This document shows, in pieces, positions 22,201 to 34,729 of a stretch of DNA of 64,000 bases (position 1 is its first letter; the number at the start of each line of letters is the position of its first letter). Under the pieces are notes generated by a model, which was not told the origin of the DNA, searched no databases, and saw nothing but the letters and a program-made list of their open reading frames with translations. The position numbers and the translations under genes were made by a program. Source of the DNA: Isoetes taiwanensis. Lineage: Eukaryota; Streptophyta; Lycopodiopsida; Isoetales; Isoetaceae. The DNA lies in assembly GCA_021234155.1 (NCBI GenBank), contig JAJEKV010000111.1, forward strand, positions 1,244,968 to 1,308,967, read 5' to 3'.

Positions 22201-23053
22201 AGTGCAAAGCCAGCAATTGAACAATCCAAGTCATCAAAGTGAGCCATTGAATGTTTATTCATTCATTCAATGTAACATTCATTCAATGTAACATTCTTAT
22301 TCAAGCAATTCAAACTATTCTTCAAACCATTCTTTTCTCATAAATTCAAACCATTCTTTTCTCATAAATTCAAACCATTCTTTTCTCTTATGTAAACCAT
22401 CTTGTTCAAATCATTCTCATACATCCATTCTATTACAAGATGGTTCTCATATAATATGTGTTCTCATATGTTCATTCTTTAATGAACATATGAACATTCA
22501 TTCTTATAATACCATTATTATTCATTCTCTAATTCATTATGATATTTAAGACTTAATAATAAATCTCTATTATTATTCATTATTATTGTTATTATATAAC
22601 ACATGAGAACATATAACGGGTATTACATTCATTCTTATGGTATTCGTGATGAACATGGTATATATGTATGTATACATTATTACATTATTATCAAACCATA
22701 TTGTATATATTATTACATGTTATGACATGGTTCCAATGTTCCCATTCATGGCATACATTATTACATGGTATGTATATATTATTACCATGGTATGTATACA
22801 ATATTACATTATTACTAGTAAGATACTATGACCAAGTTATATTTCCAAGATAAGGGCATATTAAAAGAAGTAAGTCATATACAAATTTTTTTGATGTTCT
22901 CATGGCATCCAAATATCGCCAAAGTCTTCCAAATATCAAAGATATATATTAAAATAGGTAAGTCATATACAAAAATTTTTGGATGTTCTCATGGCATCCA
23001 AATATCGCAAAGTCTTCCAAACATTTTAAAGCATATAACATATTAAACACATA

Positions 23054-25225
23054 TTAAACATTTTTCTCCGGCTTCACCTTGTTCTTTCAAGTAGGATTCA
23101 CCGTGAGTCATGTCATTCTCGGCTTCATTGTCGGGGATGATATAGGATCAGCCGTTCTCCGCTTGTCAATTTGGGAGTGTCAGAAATTGAAAGGGGCACA
23201 AAATTAAACTTACGTAACACTTACATTAAATAAAAATAGCAAAACTAACACTTATTAGGGGTTGGCAAGATTTTCTTGGGAGAAGCCAATGTACTACCGG
23301 CAAGTCCAAAGATCAAATTCTTGGCCAAACATATTGCTTGAAACTTGTTTCTACATTCACAAATCATTTAACAGTTACAAATTTAACTACCATGACACAT
23401 TGAAAGACATGCTCCAACATTCAAAATACCTTTAGATTTGATGCTCGTTGGACTGCCAAAGCCTTCTTCATCAGCTTCCCCAATCAGTCCCTCAAGTACT
23501 AGGTCCTTACTTATGTCACTCACAACTGCAAATTATAATAGAAAAAATAAATATCCAAATTGAATAAAAACATATAAATGCAAGAAAAGCAATACATTTT
23601 ATCACAGGTGACTTTGGACTCTGTTTGACTTCATCTTCATCTGCATCTGCAAAATACAAAAAGCAGCAATTAGAACATGAAGCTAGTGCTGAACTTAAGC
23701 ACAAGACTTACCCTCAGCTACCTCCTTTGCTTGCTGCTTTTTCTTGGCACTCCTTGTGACCCGTTTCTTGAATTTTCTTTCAGAGACAGGTGCTTGTTCA
23801 GAGGCGGTCCTGTTTGATGTCTCAGGTACCATATGCTTCCTCTTGTAAGCCAAATTTCTTGGCTTCTCAACTTCTGTATCTCCTCCAGATTCCTACTCTT
23901 TAGATTCCTCGGGGACATCTAAGTCAAGAGTACTACTCTGCTCAGTGACATGACCAAGCTCAACAAGCAAAGGCATGTGGCACCGATTCATTACAATTCT
24001 CAGCAACTACATAGTGCATGCTAACCAAAAAAACACCAAAGCATGCTAGATGCCATTTGTGATTACACTTGAGCTTCACAAGCATCTTTGTAGATTTTCA
24101 CTAAATTGTAGACCACAAAGATCACATGTATTAGAAGTAGAAAATGGAGGGAGGTTATAAATACCCATACCGATCCGCAAGATCTCCTCTAATTTCTTAT
24201 TATTCTTCAAAATATTAACTTGAGTGGCCTTGGAATGCCATGACTCAATGCTCATCTCATAAGATTGTATATCACGTTTAAGAGATTTCATCAATAAGCT
24301 TAGAATATCTTACTTTACCCATGCTTTGAAGCGTGTCCTGTAGAAGCCCCCTCGGCAGGTCCTCTTCACTCTTGAAAACTGTTGCTTGCTTTTGATACTC
24401 GGCTTCATCTGCAAAATCCGTTTGCAAGTCATACTTTAGCTTGTACTTATCTTCTATGGCATCTGCTAAATGGCTGCAGTGAAATTTAGAAAAAGACAGA
24501 CTTCCTTCCATCCTTAGAGCTTCTTCTTCGATCTTCACGAGTCTGCCCTCTGCCTCTGCCTTCATCTCCTGAAGTTTTCTCGTCCTGCTCATAAGGCTCT
24601 GAATGTTCCTGTCAAATGCATTCAAAAGAGTTTTTTTCGACTGCTTTTTCAGTGAATCTTTGTAGAAGTCCGGTGCAAATGAAGCCCAATTCACAAGGTA
24701 CTCTTTCTTGTTTGCTAAAGCTTTGCTTGTATGCTGCCAAGCAAAAGCCCTTGCAAATTGTGTTCGAACTTCATTGTTCACCAGTTTTTTCTAGTAGACT
24801 TTGTGAACGAGCTCTCTCAATTTCAACCTAAAAGCAGGTCTGACCAAATTGATCTTCATTTTCCCATTATCTAAAGGGTCTGCCCAAATTTGCGTACCAA
24901 TCGGGCCTCACGCGACTTCCTCCTAGCTTCAACGCTGGGCTTTTTTTCCATCCGAACATAAGCCACGAAGTGGCAAACTCATACTCTGCTCTTTTGCCAT
25001 TGGAAGTCAGAATGTAAGAAAAACAAGTTAGAATTCAGAGTAAACCCAAAAAAAATCAAATATTTACCTTCCAGCATGTAATCCATTGCCATAGCAAAAC
25101 AACAATAAGCGCCTGATTGATTAAAGCAAGACTCAAGACAAAGATTAAACAGACTGAAAACTAAGCGCCTGATCGAAATAAGCAAATTAAAAACTAAAAT
25201 CTGCAAGGAAGCTACGAATTTTCGA
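23054..25225 (-). pseudogene. RING-like coiled-coil gene, copy 1
   Basis: This is the duplicate of 52271-54430. The coiled-coil block (24278-24781) has the same predicted sequence as copy 2. The zinc-finger exon is truncated in frame here (GLQFSENLQRCL at about 24076) by changes within the error-rich block. The 5' block at 24840-25010 is also frame-broken where copy 2 is open. Confidence 0.5.
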
Positions 25226-25229
25226 CATC

Positions 25230-27117
25230 ATTGAGGATCATAGCCAAAAGTGATTTTATCGCGATATTACGAGGGGCTCTCCGGAACCCTTTCACGAAGA
25301 TTCGGGCCGCGACCTTCATTCATACCATAAGCCGCCTCTTCATTGAACTGCAAGACGGCCCGGGAAGGCAAAAGTAACGCTTTGACGAGGTGCCGAGGAG
25401 GTGCTTTGGAATTTTATTTTTTATACACCACTAATAAAAAGGACCCTTTGACACGTTTAAGGGCCGCATCCCATAGCTTGCTAAGGATCGAGATCGTGGC
25501 AATCGCCTCTGTTCGCACTTCTTGATGCAGATGTTCCCCGCACATTCCATCCGCCTACCATCGAAGCTTTCTTTTCTCGCCAAAGAAGTTTTTAGGCGCC
25601 GGCCCATTGCTACAAAGTAAGTGAGGTTAGGGGAGACGCAGTATCGCCCATACCCACTACCTTTTTAGAAGTAGATAATATGTTTGTCAAGGGCCCCTTC
25701 GAAAAGGGCAAAACCTGCTCTTACGAACGATATATCCGGTATGGAACTGTGGACTTTACCCCCGGGACCCGTGCCAAGAAAGCTTGTCGCCCGCTCCAAT
25801 TCATTCCAAGTGGCGAGGGGAAACCATCGGCCCTGACTTCACTCCATACGTAAGCATATATTCTACTAGCACCTTGAATAGGTGCTACAAGTGGTGGACC
25901 CAATCTGCGGCTCCGCCTTGTGGCTATTGTTCGCATTGCATAGAGTGCCTTCCAACCCATCGGCCAGAATGGATGGAATTGTCCAAGTTCATGGCAGACG
26001 GGATCTCCAGTGCTCCACCCCCAAATATTTGTAGGCACCACTTCAATATTTTGGCCATGATAAGTGAGGGTTGGGGCCCTTGGCTCGTGTAATATAAGGA
26101 CCACCTTCGCCTTGACCAAGTTGATGTGCATGTCGGTCACGGCAAAATATGTCCGTTGCATCGAGATGGCGTTGCATGTCCACCGAATATGAGCGGGGAG
26201 GCCCACATCATCAACATAGATTGGCCGCCAAGTGATCTCGGTATAGAAGTTGAGCTCCATTGCCTCCATTTTTCAACTAGCCATCTCTCCAACCGATCAA
26301 TGTATATGCCAAATAGTGAGAGAGGCCATCCCCCGCAGACCCGATCTTCGCTCTCAAATGGTTGCCCTCGCTAGTTGCGGCCCACTTGTCCATGTCTCAT
26401 ATAACACAGCCACCACGACCTTCTTCGATAGCTCGCAGGACGTCTAGTGTTACAATCTTGTCCACGGCTTTTCCGAGGTGCGATTGTCAAAAACCTTGGC
26501 GGTCTACGGCGGCAATACAGATCTTACCGACGCGTTTCGTTGTCCTCAACCGTAAATGCAGCCTTGAAGATGTGATCAATGGTTGAGTGCCTGCCCGAAT
26601 CTTGCCTTGTGAATGAATGACTTCACCGCGCCTCGCCCATCTTGTCAATCGCTACTCGAGTATCCTCGAGGAGCTTTGCAAACACTATTACCGGGCAAAT
26701 GCAAGTCTTCCGCCTTGTAGATTACAACCCTACTAGTGGTCCACCGCGGTAAAAAACCTTCCCCGCACGCCTTGTTGAACATGGTGGTTAGTATCGATGC
26801 CATGGATGGTTCTCGCCCACTTGAGTATCTCCCACCGCATGATGTCGCTAAGTCTGCACTTTTTCATTGGCTAGATGCCGCAGACCTCCGCGGCTACATC
26901 CGCTGCGGATTTCCCGAACAGCCCCGCCGCGAGGGTAATGCCGTCCGCGGCACCCTCGTGATTGTAGAGCCGGGCCAGAGGTATTGCCCCCACCGCCTCC
27001 GGGGAGTGACGTTTCTCGTGGGCTTACACCGGCCTCTCGAAAGCACTCTTTGCCGAATGTCCCGCGATAATGGCGAGTGTAATAAAACAAAGAATCCCTT
27101 AAAAAGGATGTCCACAA
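25230..27117 (-). mobile_element. Minus-strand LINE, copy 1
   Basis: This is the duplicate of 54480-56333, with YVDDVGLPAH at about 26190-26225 and GVKSTVPYRIYRS at about 25721-25765. It is more heavily frame-broken than copy 2 because it lies in the error-rich block. GC-rich changes such as CCG in place of CTG are very frequent here. Confidence 0.75.
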
Positions 27118-27830
27118 AGATAAATCCGCTCATTTCAGCCTCTTCAAATGCCCCATACTTTTTATATCTTTGGCATCCACACGAGTCACCATCTCATTGC
27201 CTTTGACAATCATGTTACACAAATTGAATCCTTTCAATGAACAAAACCTCTAACTTTACTACTAGAATCTTTTTTTTTTATTGAAGGCATGGTTGGTGGA
27301 CTTGCACCCACTCCATCGTCTCCCACCCAATGGTAAAGGTGGGTTTTGAACCCCGTGAGGATCACCCCAATCCAAGGCCTTACCACTAGACCACCACCGC
27401 GATAGTAACTTTTACTACTAGAATCATCTTTTATATTGTAAGAAAATAAATAATGTGGACATGCTCGGCAATAGACATCTCATCTGTTCTATTTGGAGGA
27501 AGGCATAAACCAAGAGTATGTCGCAAGAATTTACAATATAAATAGTGCCAAGACGTTAGCCTAAGGTCCACATGAGGAAGCAAAAGTAACCCTAACTCTA
27601 TTCTAACATATGTTACTTTCAATGCTACCACCATAAAGAACCTTTGGGATGTCCCTCATTCTCATGTGACAACACATCAAATGAGAGAACTGAAATGCAT
27701 AAAAACAAAAAAATAATGTCAAGTTTGCAATCACAAGAATCTAATATCAGTAGTGAAGGTCCACATGACAAAGAAAAGTTAGCTCGTAGAATGTTACGAT
27801 AGAATTTTATCAGTAACATTCTTCAATGAC
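27118..27830. repeat. Older diverged duplication, segment B
   Basis: This is the partner of segment A (17565-18690). The alignment is interrupted by the SINE at 27270-27406 and its target-site duplication. The SINE therefore arrived after segments A and B separated. Copy 2: 56335-57050. Confidence 0.7.
27270..27406 (-). mobile_element. tRNA-derived SINE with target-site duplication
   Basis: On the minus strand: an A box tggtctagtggtaagg, a B box-like gggttcaaaaccc, a body ending gcatggt...ccttcaat, and a 3' A-tail (plus-strand T-run at 27270-27279). It is flanked by a direct repeat aactttactactagaatc (27252-27269 and, with one extra T, 27407-27425), a typical 18-base target-site duplication. 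Length is about 137 bases. It interrupts segment B of the older duplication. Confidence 0.8.
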
Positions 27831-28550
27831 AGATGGTAGTTGATAATGGGGTGAATGAATAGTGTTGTTTCAAAAGTTGCCGCCAAAGAAATTGTCTAAG
27901 GACTTTGTACGAAAAAGTCATGGAACCCACAGAGAAGCCAGCAGAGACTGAGAATGGAGGAGCCAGGTCTCACCAACCGACATGAAAAGAGGGAATAAGG
28001 AATAACAAGAGGGAGACAAACATGGCAATATAAAATGATAATGATGAATTGAACGTGTTGTGACTAATGAGAAAACAATGATATCAGTATGAGAATTAGT
28101 GTATGCAGAGAGGGGAGGAAAGGATGGAGTGCGAGGGCGAAGTAATAGAGCATGGCTGAGTGCGGGTGTGAGGAGGCACTCTGTAGAGAAGGAGATAGAA
28201 GATATCTCTTTATCTTTTGTCGTTTAATCTGATGCCGCGTTGATGCCACGAGAAGGCAATGAAGCAGGAGATGAAGGATTGCAAGAGGAAGAAACCAAGG
28301 AGGAAGGGGCCCAAGGTTGGGCAAAAACAATAATATACCAAATCAACAATTGAAAGAATGTATTGTATACATATGATTGGGGAACAAACACAATATGGTA
28401 GATATTCTGTACAGAAAGGGCAGGCGACGGCGGAGCTTTTCTGCCGCAGAAAAAAGCGAGCGGAGGCGCGTAACTGAAACCTAAACCCCGGATTAAACCC
28501 ACTGTGCAAGGCCGGATTTGCACATTTTCTTCAAATTTTCTTTCGATCCT
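27831..28550. other. 3' flank of NAC copy 1, non-coding
   Basis: No gene is recognised. The stretch is purine-rich on the plus strand (aggaggaa-type runs near 28100-28310) and would contain the NAC 3' UTR. The copy 2 equivalent, 57050-57768, is nearly identical. Confidence 0.5.
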
Positions 28551-30212
28551 TCAGTAGGCCCACATTGATTCTAGGTCGGACGGGTTCGAATTCCCATTCC
28601 GATACATTCCGCTGCTGGGCAGATTGTGGAAATCTCATTCTCAAACAAATTGCCCACGTTTGAATCTTCAAACGCGTTTCTTCCATCATCAATCCGCCAT
28701 AGCCATGCTGTTGCCGGAAATGGGGTATTGGGTACCTTCTGAAGCTCCATACGGCTGGATTTTTGCATCCTTTCACATCTGACGATCCTTTGTGCACTGC
28801 TCCATCACATTTTCCAGAATTGCGAAGAGGGCTGCTGTCTGAATTCTTCGGATCTGCCCAGGCTCGGATCTTCTCTTGAGAATTTGGGCAAAAAATTGAG
28901 AACCCTGTTTGAGGCCCAGAAATTCTGTGGGTTTGGTTGCCAGAATAGCCATAGCCAAATTCGGGGAATTTTCCTGTTTTATGAGTTCTCGAGGAAGAAC
29001 AGAAGCTCCGGCGTCTTTGTTTCTGACCCAGATGTCCAATTGATCCTTTATTCTGGAGTAGCCTCTCATGGAGGACCGAAAAACCAAACCATTTTCGGAA
29101 TTCAGATTTGCGTCCACATCTATTGTTGCATCATCGCTCTGTTCCAACAGCGGCGGCAAACTGCTCAATCCGTCTGATTCGTCGTAGAATGTACCCCTTG
29201 ATGAATAAAGCTTTTTACCACCTGCGCTCTTTTGGAAGATTCTGCATACTACCCACTCGAATCCTGCCAAAGAAAAATTTAAATTCCATCATATCCAGGT
29301 CTTAGATGCGCCTCTTGATGTGCCGAAAATAACCATTTCTTTTACGTTTATCAAGGCAAGAAGTTGCGGCGGTGTAGAATACCATCTACACTGGCAATTG
29401 CAGCGACCCAATTCAATTCTTGACCTAGATGCTAATCTATCCAAGCGCTGGTAGCGTAATCTAGAATCGGAATATGACGTATTAAGAATTCAGCCGAATC
29501 CGCTGGGTATAATGCTCGGAATCAAATGCAGGAACAATGAGATGCAGTTCTGAATTAATCTGGTCTGATCCAAGGCAATTCTATGAACAAAACTTGGCAT
29601 AAACAGCAGTAAGAATCAATGATGATAAATTTGCTTCCAATTACAGCACAGATAAGAAACTACGTGCACAATTGAACCGGAAAGCCAGGATAAATCTATT
29701 GTAATTTGTAATGCAAAGATCTACTTCAATTCTATACACGAATTCAGTTCGGATATGCAAAATTCGAGAAAATATGCAGGAAACGTAGACAGAAAAGCAA
29801 GAATGATGGAGTAAATGAGAAGCTTGAAAAAGAAGAAGATTGATTTTTCTTGCGGTCGGGAAAGGCAATAATGGTGCGAAGACAGAGACAGAAAGAGGCA
29901 AAGAAGGTTTTTTTCTGTGAGATGGGTACCTTATAAGTTTTGAAAGCTTGGAGCTGGTTCGATTCAGCTCAAGACGATATTCGTGCATGATCCAGTTGGT
30001 TTTCGCCTTTGGGAGCTCGCCGCGGTAGAAAAACGAGCGTCTTCTTCATACCCACCAAGCAAATGGGTCCCGTTGATGAATATATATCCCTTGTCTTGCC
30101 CGTCGCCTTCCAGTACCCGGCTTCCGTCGCCCTGTTCGTCCTCATTCCGGTCGGATATTTCCGATCCCTCAGTGTGTAGAAATACCATTCTTTCTCCCCA
30201 TCTTTGCTTTCT
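28551..30212 (-). pseudogene. NAC gene copy 1, lacking exon 1 and promoter
   Basis: Exon 2 (29940-30212) and exon 3 (28551-29263) of the NAC gene are present, but the duplication junction at 30337/30338 lies in intron 1. The N-terminal NAC subdomains A and B, the start codon and the promoter are therefore absent. Both exons also have small indels that break the frame: exon 3 reads in two shifted pieces around 28780, and exon 2 loses frame within WKATGK and again after the 'GRAPKG' region. Some of these sit at CTG/CAG sites. It could not make a DNA-binding NAC protein even if the duplication is real. Confidence 0.8.
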
Positions 30213-33001
30213 CTGCACAACAAAAACCCAGCAAATGTGAGCTCTCCTGACTTCAATTTTATCCATAATTCTTCCAATTCAAATCTCCTTTTCATTACTA
30301 CAGACTTTAGTAACCAACACAGCATTAGTTGCATTACCGGATAATAATCTAAGTCTCTTCTCACATGTTTCTGATGAATTTGCCAGATAAGAACATTTCT
30401 GGCGAATTAGTTATTTTATGATAAACAAATGGAAAGGATGCTACTGACAATGACTATCTTCGGGAGGCAAGATGTTGGTCACAGGAAGCTAGATTATGAA
30501 TGATATTAGCCGTGCTATTGGTTTATATTGGTTTAGTGGCTGCTTCCGCCAAGGAATATCCCAATAAGATTGCACACTTTGTATACCGCCAACCATGGTA
30601 CAAGAACCTCCTTCCTTTCTAGAATTCTTAGTCAAATATACTATTTGATCTCTCTCATACCTCGGGCATGCGAGTTTGATATTGTACTCTTTTGGGCGCT
30701 GCTCATTTCATAAAATCATTACAAGAATCTCTCGTCAATCTTTTGAAGATTCCAAATGCTGCCAGGTCGCATTCAGAACTTGAAAGTCCATTTTGAAGAA
30801 GCTGGGACCCCTCCCTTTGAAGGGAAATTATCAATTTCCCATCGGGAAAAAAATATGTCTCGGGCTCCGGGGTTCAATTTCCAATTTTTTTTTTGTGTTT
30901 CATTATGCAGCAAGAAGATAATGGATCTCTTTGTCATTTCTTCATAGTAAATTTACTTTTCTAATATGCACTTTCAAGTGCTAAGTGCAATCATCTCGCA
31001 TCAGCTTTTTCGTAGAGATTTGTTGATTGTACCCAATTTTAGATTGTAAACTTTTGTAATTAATTAGGGAACTAGAGGTCTTCTACCTTTGGAGTACTAA
31101 AGGATAAGAAAATCAACGGCGTGTACTCCTGCAGAAGAGATTCATCTTCAATCTGGAAGCTCTAGTTATTCTCAACAATCACCCCAAAGAAAAAATGTGA
31201 TTGAATTCAATTGTCAGTAACAATAATTTGCCCATGATTATTACTATCTCGAATCATACATACTTTTAGGATTTTTCCTTACTTGGCTTTCTGTGATGGT
31301 TCATTAACCCTCCATTGCCACCATTATATATTGTCTTCTCTCATGATGCTCCACCTCGTAGCTTCCCCTTTGATACATATGAATTGTGTAGCCTCTTTGA
31401 TATGAATAACGCTTTACTAGCCTTGCATCCTCCCCGCCTCTTTTGTGGATTTTTCTAACTTGATTCCTTCCTAGTGATGATCTTATTGTCCCTCCATTGC
31501 CACCATTATGCTTTTCTCGCTCTCACCACAGAATCTGCTTTTGAGCCAATTTAACTTGGTCTCGAGCTCATCCATAGCTTCATCCATAGTTGCAAGGACA
31601 ACCTACAAGCAGGTATAGCACTTTTAATGCACTTTCTTTTTTGTTAATGGCGGATTTATCAATGCCCCTGGCACCCTCAACTATTCTCCAGGTTTTTATA
31701 CACATGCCATTTTGTTATTTCGTATATGCTTCAAAGAGAATTGTCTCGCCACGTAAGAAAGTAATAAATTTCTTGCATCTGCTATAATTCTGCTCGATCT
31801 GTAAGCTGGGGATTGTGAGAACTTACGGACGTTTATTTTTTATGTTGATGTGAACTTACAACGCGGCCTAGAATGGTCTTACTAATGCAAAATTTATGAA
31901 AGATAAAAAACAAAAATCATCATAGATGAATCTCTCATGTGGCTAGTCTATTCACAAGATTACGGTATAAAGCACTTATGAGATATACGCAATCTCTTAA
32001 GGTGCACAAGATAAATAGAATAGAATAATGAATAGATTTTAATATCCATTTAAGCACTAATAGTCATGGGACTATATTAATGGGCTGCGACAATCATTAC
32101 TACTAGATTAAAAAACCCATGCCCTCGAAGTTGTTTTCGCGGAAAACCTTTACGCGAATGCATGATACTAGACAACGGAGATAATGACCACCGGATGGCT
32201 CGCAGCGAAGACGCTCATCTAGAACCCCGCTAATGCCAAGTCAGCGCAATGATGGTGTGCTCAGAAGTCAGGTTGCAGCAGCGTAAGTTGCGTCAAAACG
32301 GTTCCTGACCATTCAAAAGCAAGTAACTCGAAGAGTATGGCTTTTCATCTTCAATAACTCAGAATCGCAGAATACGCACATACCCCGCCTCGCACAGCAA
32401 CGGCCGCCTCCACTCCACCGCTTCCATCCTGAAATCAGGGACCCCGGTACACTGGATGCGAATAGCCACAAGCTTGTCCCTAGACACCGAAGCAAGCAAA
32501 TAAGCCAGTCCTCGTGCCAAGGTGGGATACTCTGTGTGCATGATGTAATTCCTTCCGGCCATTTTAAGTAACAAGGTTCCAGAGTCTTTTGAGGTAAACG
32601 AGACTATTAGATATTGTCGCAAAAGTTCGTGATCGAATCAAAGCATCGTTTCGGTTGCACGCTCAATCCGCAAATGGAAAGTTATTTACTTTTTAAATCA
32701 AAGACTAAAATGCAAACACTATACGATACGATGTTGGTAGAGTGTGGCATGATGTCACTAAAGAAGCCCCATAAACCCCTCCTTCATGTGTATGTGTATG
32801 TAAGGTAATATATGAAATGGACTCAAGTACATAGGGTTGATCACAAGACATTAAATTAATGTTATTATGTATCATAATGAATTAATTGACCTTATTAAGT
32901 CTTATTTCTCATTACACATATTAATCAATTTGATAGAACCAACTTGTGTACTTTCAACTGTTATAAAGTTTAATGCATTTTATATGTGTTGTTTGGTCTA
33001 G

Positions 33002-34138
33002 GTTAAATCTTTATTTTCCAAAATGATGCCAGTCAGAAAAGCATCGTGAATCGACGACATACCATCTTCAGCCATTTGTAACCTAGAGGTGAATATTTCC
33101 ATTCATTTTCCTTGAGAATAAATGGCTTTGACAATGAAAATTAATAATGTAATTTTTTTTTACTTACATTAAGCTTGCTATATATAATCTAACAAGTATG
33201 ACATTTTAACTTTTACAATTTTGATCATTGTAATTACAATAAGACATTACCATATCTTTTTCTTTATTCTCCCTCTTTATTTTTAGAATGCGGATAAAGA
33301 ATATGATGAAATTCAATGAGACACCTTTAGGATGCAACAACAAGAGAAATATGCCATGACTGTGAATGAAGTGCGGCAGTGTGTATCTCTAAAAGAGACA
33401 GACTTTAATACGACAGTGAGTGCGTTCAAAATTTAAACCAAATAAATCTTGCTATCATGTCTAATTAGTAGAGAACTTTTAGTACGTAAAGGTCTACATA
33501 TTCAGGCATTTGTTTATCTTACACGATATTGCATTTATATTCTTTCCTTTTCTTTTTTTTTTTTTTTTTTTTGAATTTTTGAATTGCAACTTCTTATCTT
33601 TTTGTAGTTGATTATGTAGGGCAGAAGTGAGAAGATGCATGGAGAACAATTGAAGTTAAAAGAGGTTGAGCGTGCTAGAAAAATTGAGGAAGATCATAAT
33701 TCAAATATACAATGAAAGAGTTAGAAAGCATGAGCATAGCTATTATTTGCATTTTTCAGTAATCTTATTTAAGGTGCATGCTATTTAATTATCCATCATT
33801 TTCAGGGTTTCTACCTCACCATGCCGAAGAAGATTTCCTTCGAATGGATAATCGGAGGGAATATTTGAAAGGACTTATGGAGGACAATATTGGGGTGTGT
33901 GTGTCTTTTATCTTCTAAAGATTATCTTCTCGTTTCTCATCCTCCTCTCCATCTTAAATTCACATTTATTATTAGACCTTTGTTATCTAACTTCTTTTAA
34001 AGAAAGAACAATTTGGATTCTTTTCTTTCCAGATAGCAACATTGAAGAAAGAAATTAGTAGGGAGGAGAAACAATTGAGATCCAGCTAGACCATATACGG
34101 GAAAAATGCCATGTGCGAATCGTCGCCATTATATATAG
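33002..34138 (+). pseudogene. Copy 2 of the coiled-coil gene, frame broken
   Basis: This is the second copy of the five-exon gene at 3842-4971, in the same exon order. Exon 1 has lost a base in 'gtcagacaaagc' (now gtcagaaaagc) and two bases a little further on. In exon 2 'aatctggat' has become 'aatgcggat', and the stretch around 'caactgag' is scrambled. The end of exon 5 has lost bases before the final CGTCGCCAT. Several changes sit on CTG sites inside the error-rich block. The breaks may therefore be sequencing errors rather than true pseudogenisation. Confidence 0.6.
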
Positions 34139-34729
34139 ATATTGCGCACAATAAATAGTCACCAAATTTGTATCTAAATGCATTGGCCATTGTAGCTTTG
34201 AGAAGCCAGTCTGATGCAAGTATAAGTATGTTTTATGATATTAAAACTATTTGTACTCAATATCCACTTCAGAAATAGTAGAAATATACTGATCATTGTT
34301 TCTAGCATTTTTCTCTATTGCTACTTACTTGATTATGTTCTAATACTTGATTATGTTCTCCGCATATCTATATATATGATATGTACTTCATATAATTTTG
34401 AAAATTTTGATATGGTGTTCAAAATATAGCATTTTGAGATGGAGCTCAATATGATTTGCAACACAATATAGTACTCTCTCCTCCCCACCCCCTCCCCCTC
34501 CCCACCCCCCCCCAAAACAATAAGCATGCTATGAATTAGATCCAACCAATTATCGGATGATCATAGTTAATATTGTTTTTCACCATTCAGAATTATCCGG
34601 AATGATCATAGTTAGTAGTTTATATGCTAAATTTTGCAAGAATGCGATTCAAAAATTAGTATGTGGGGGTCGAGGATAATGCTAAAGCAATGGGATAGGT
34701 TCATCCTAGGATCCACCATTGGATTGATC

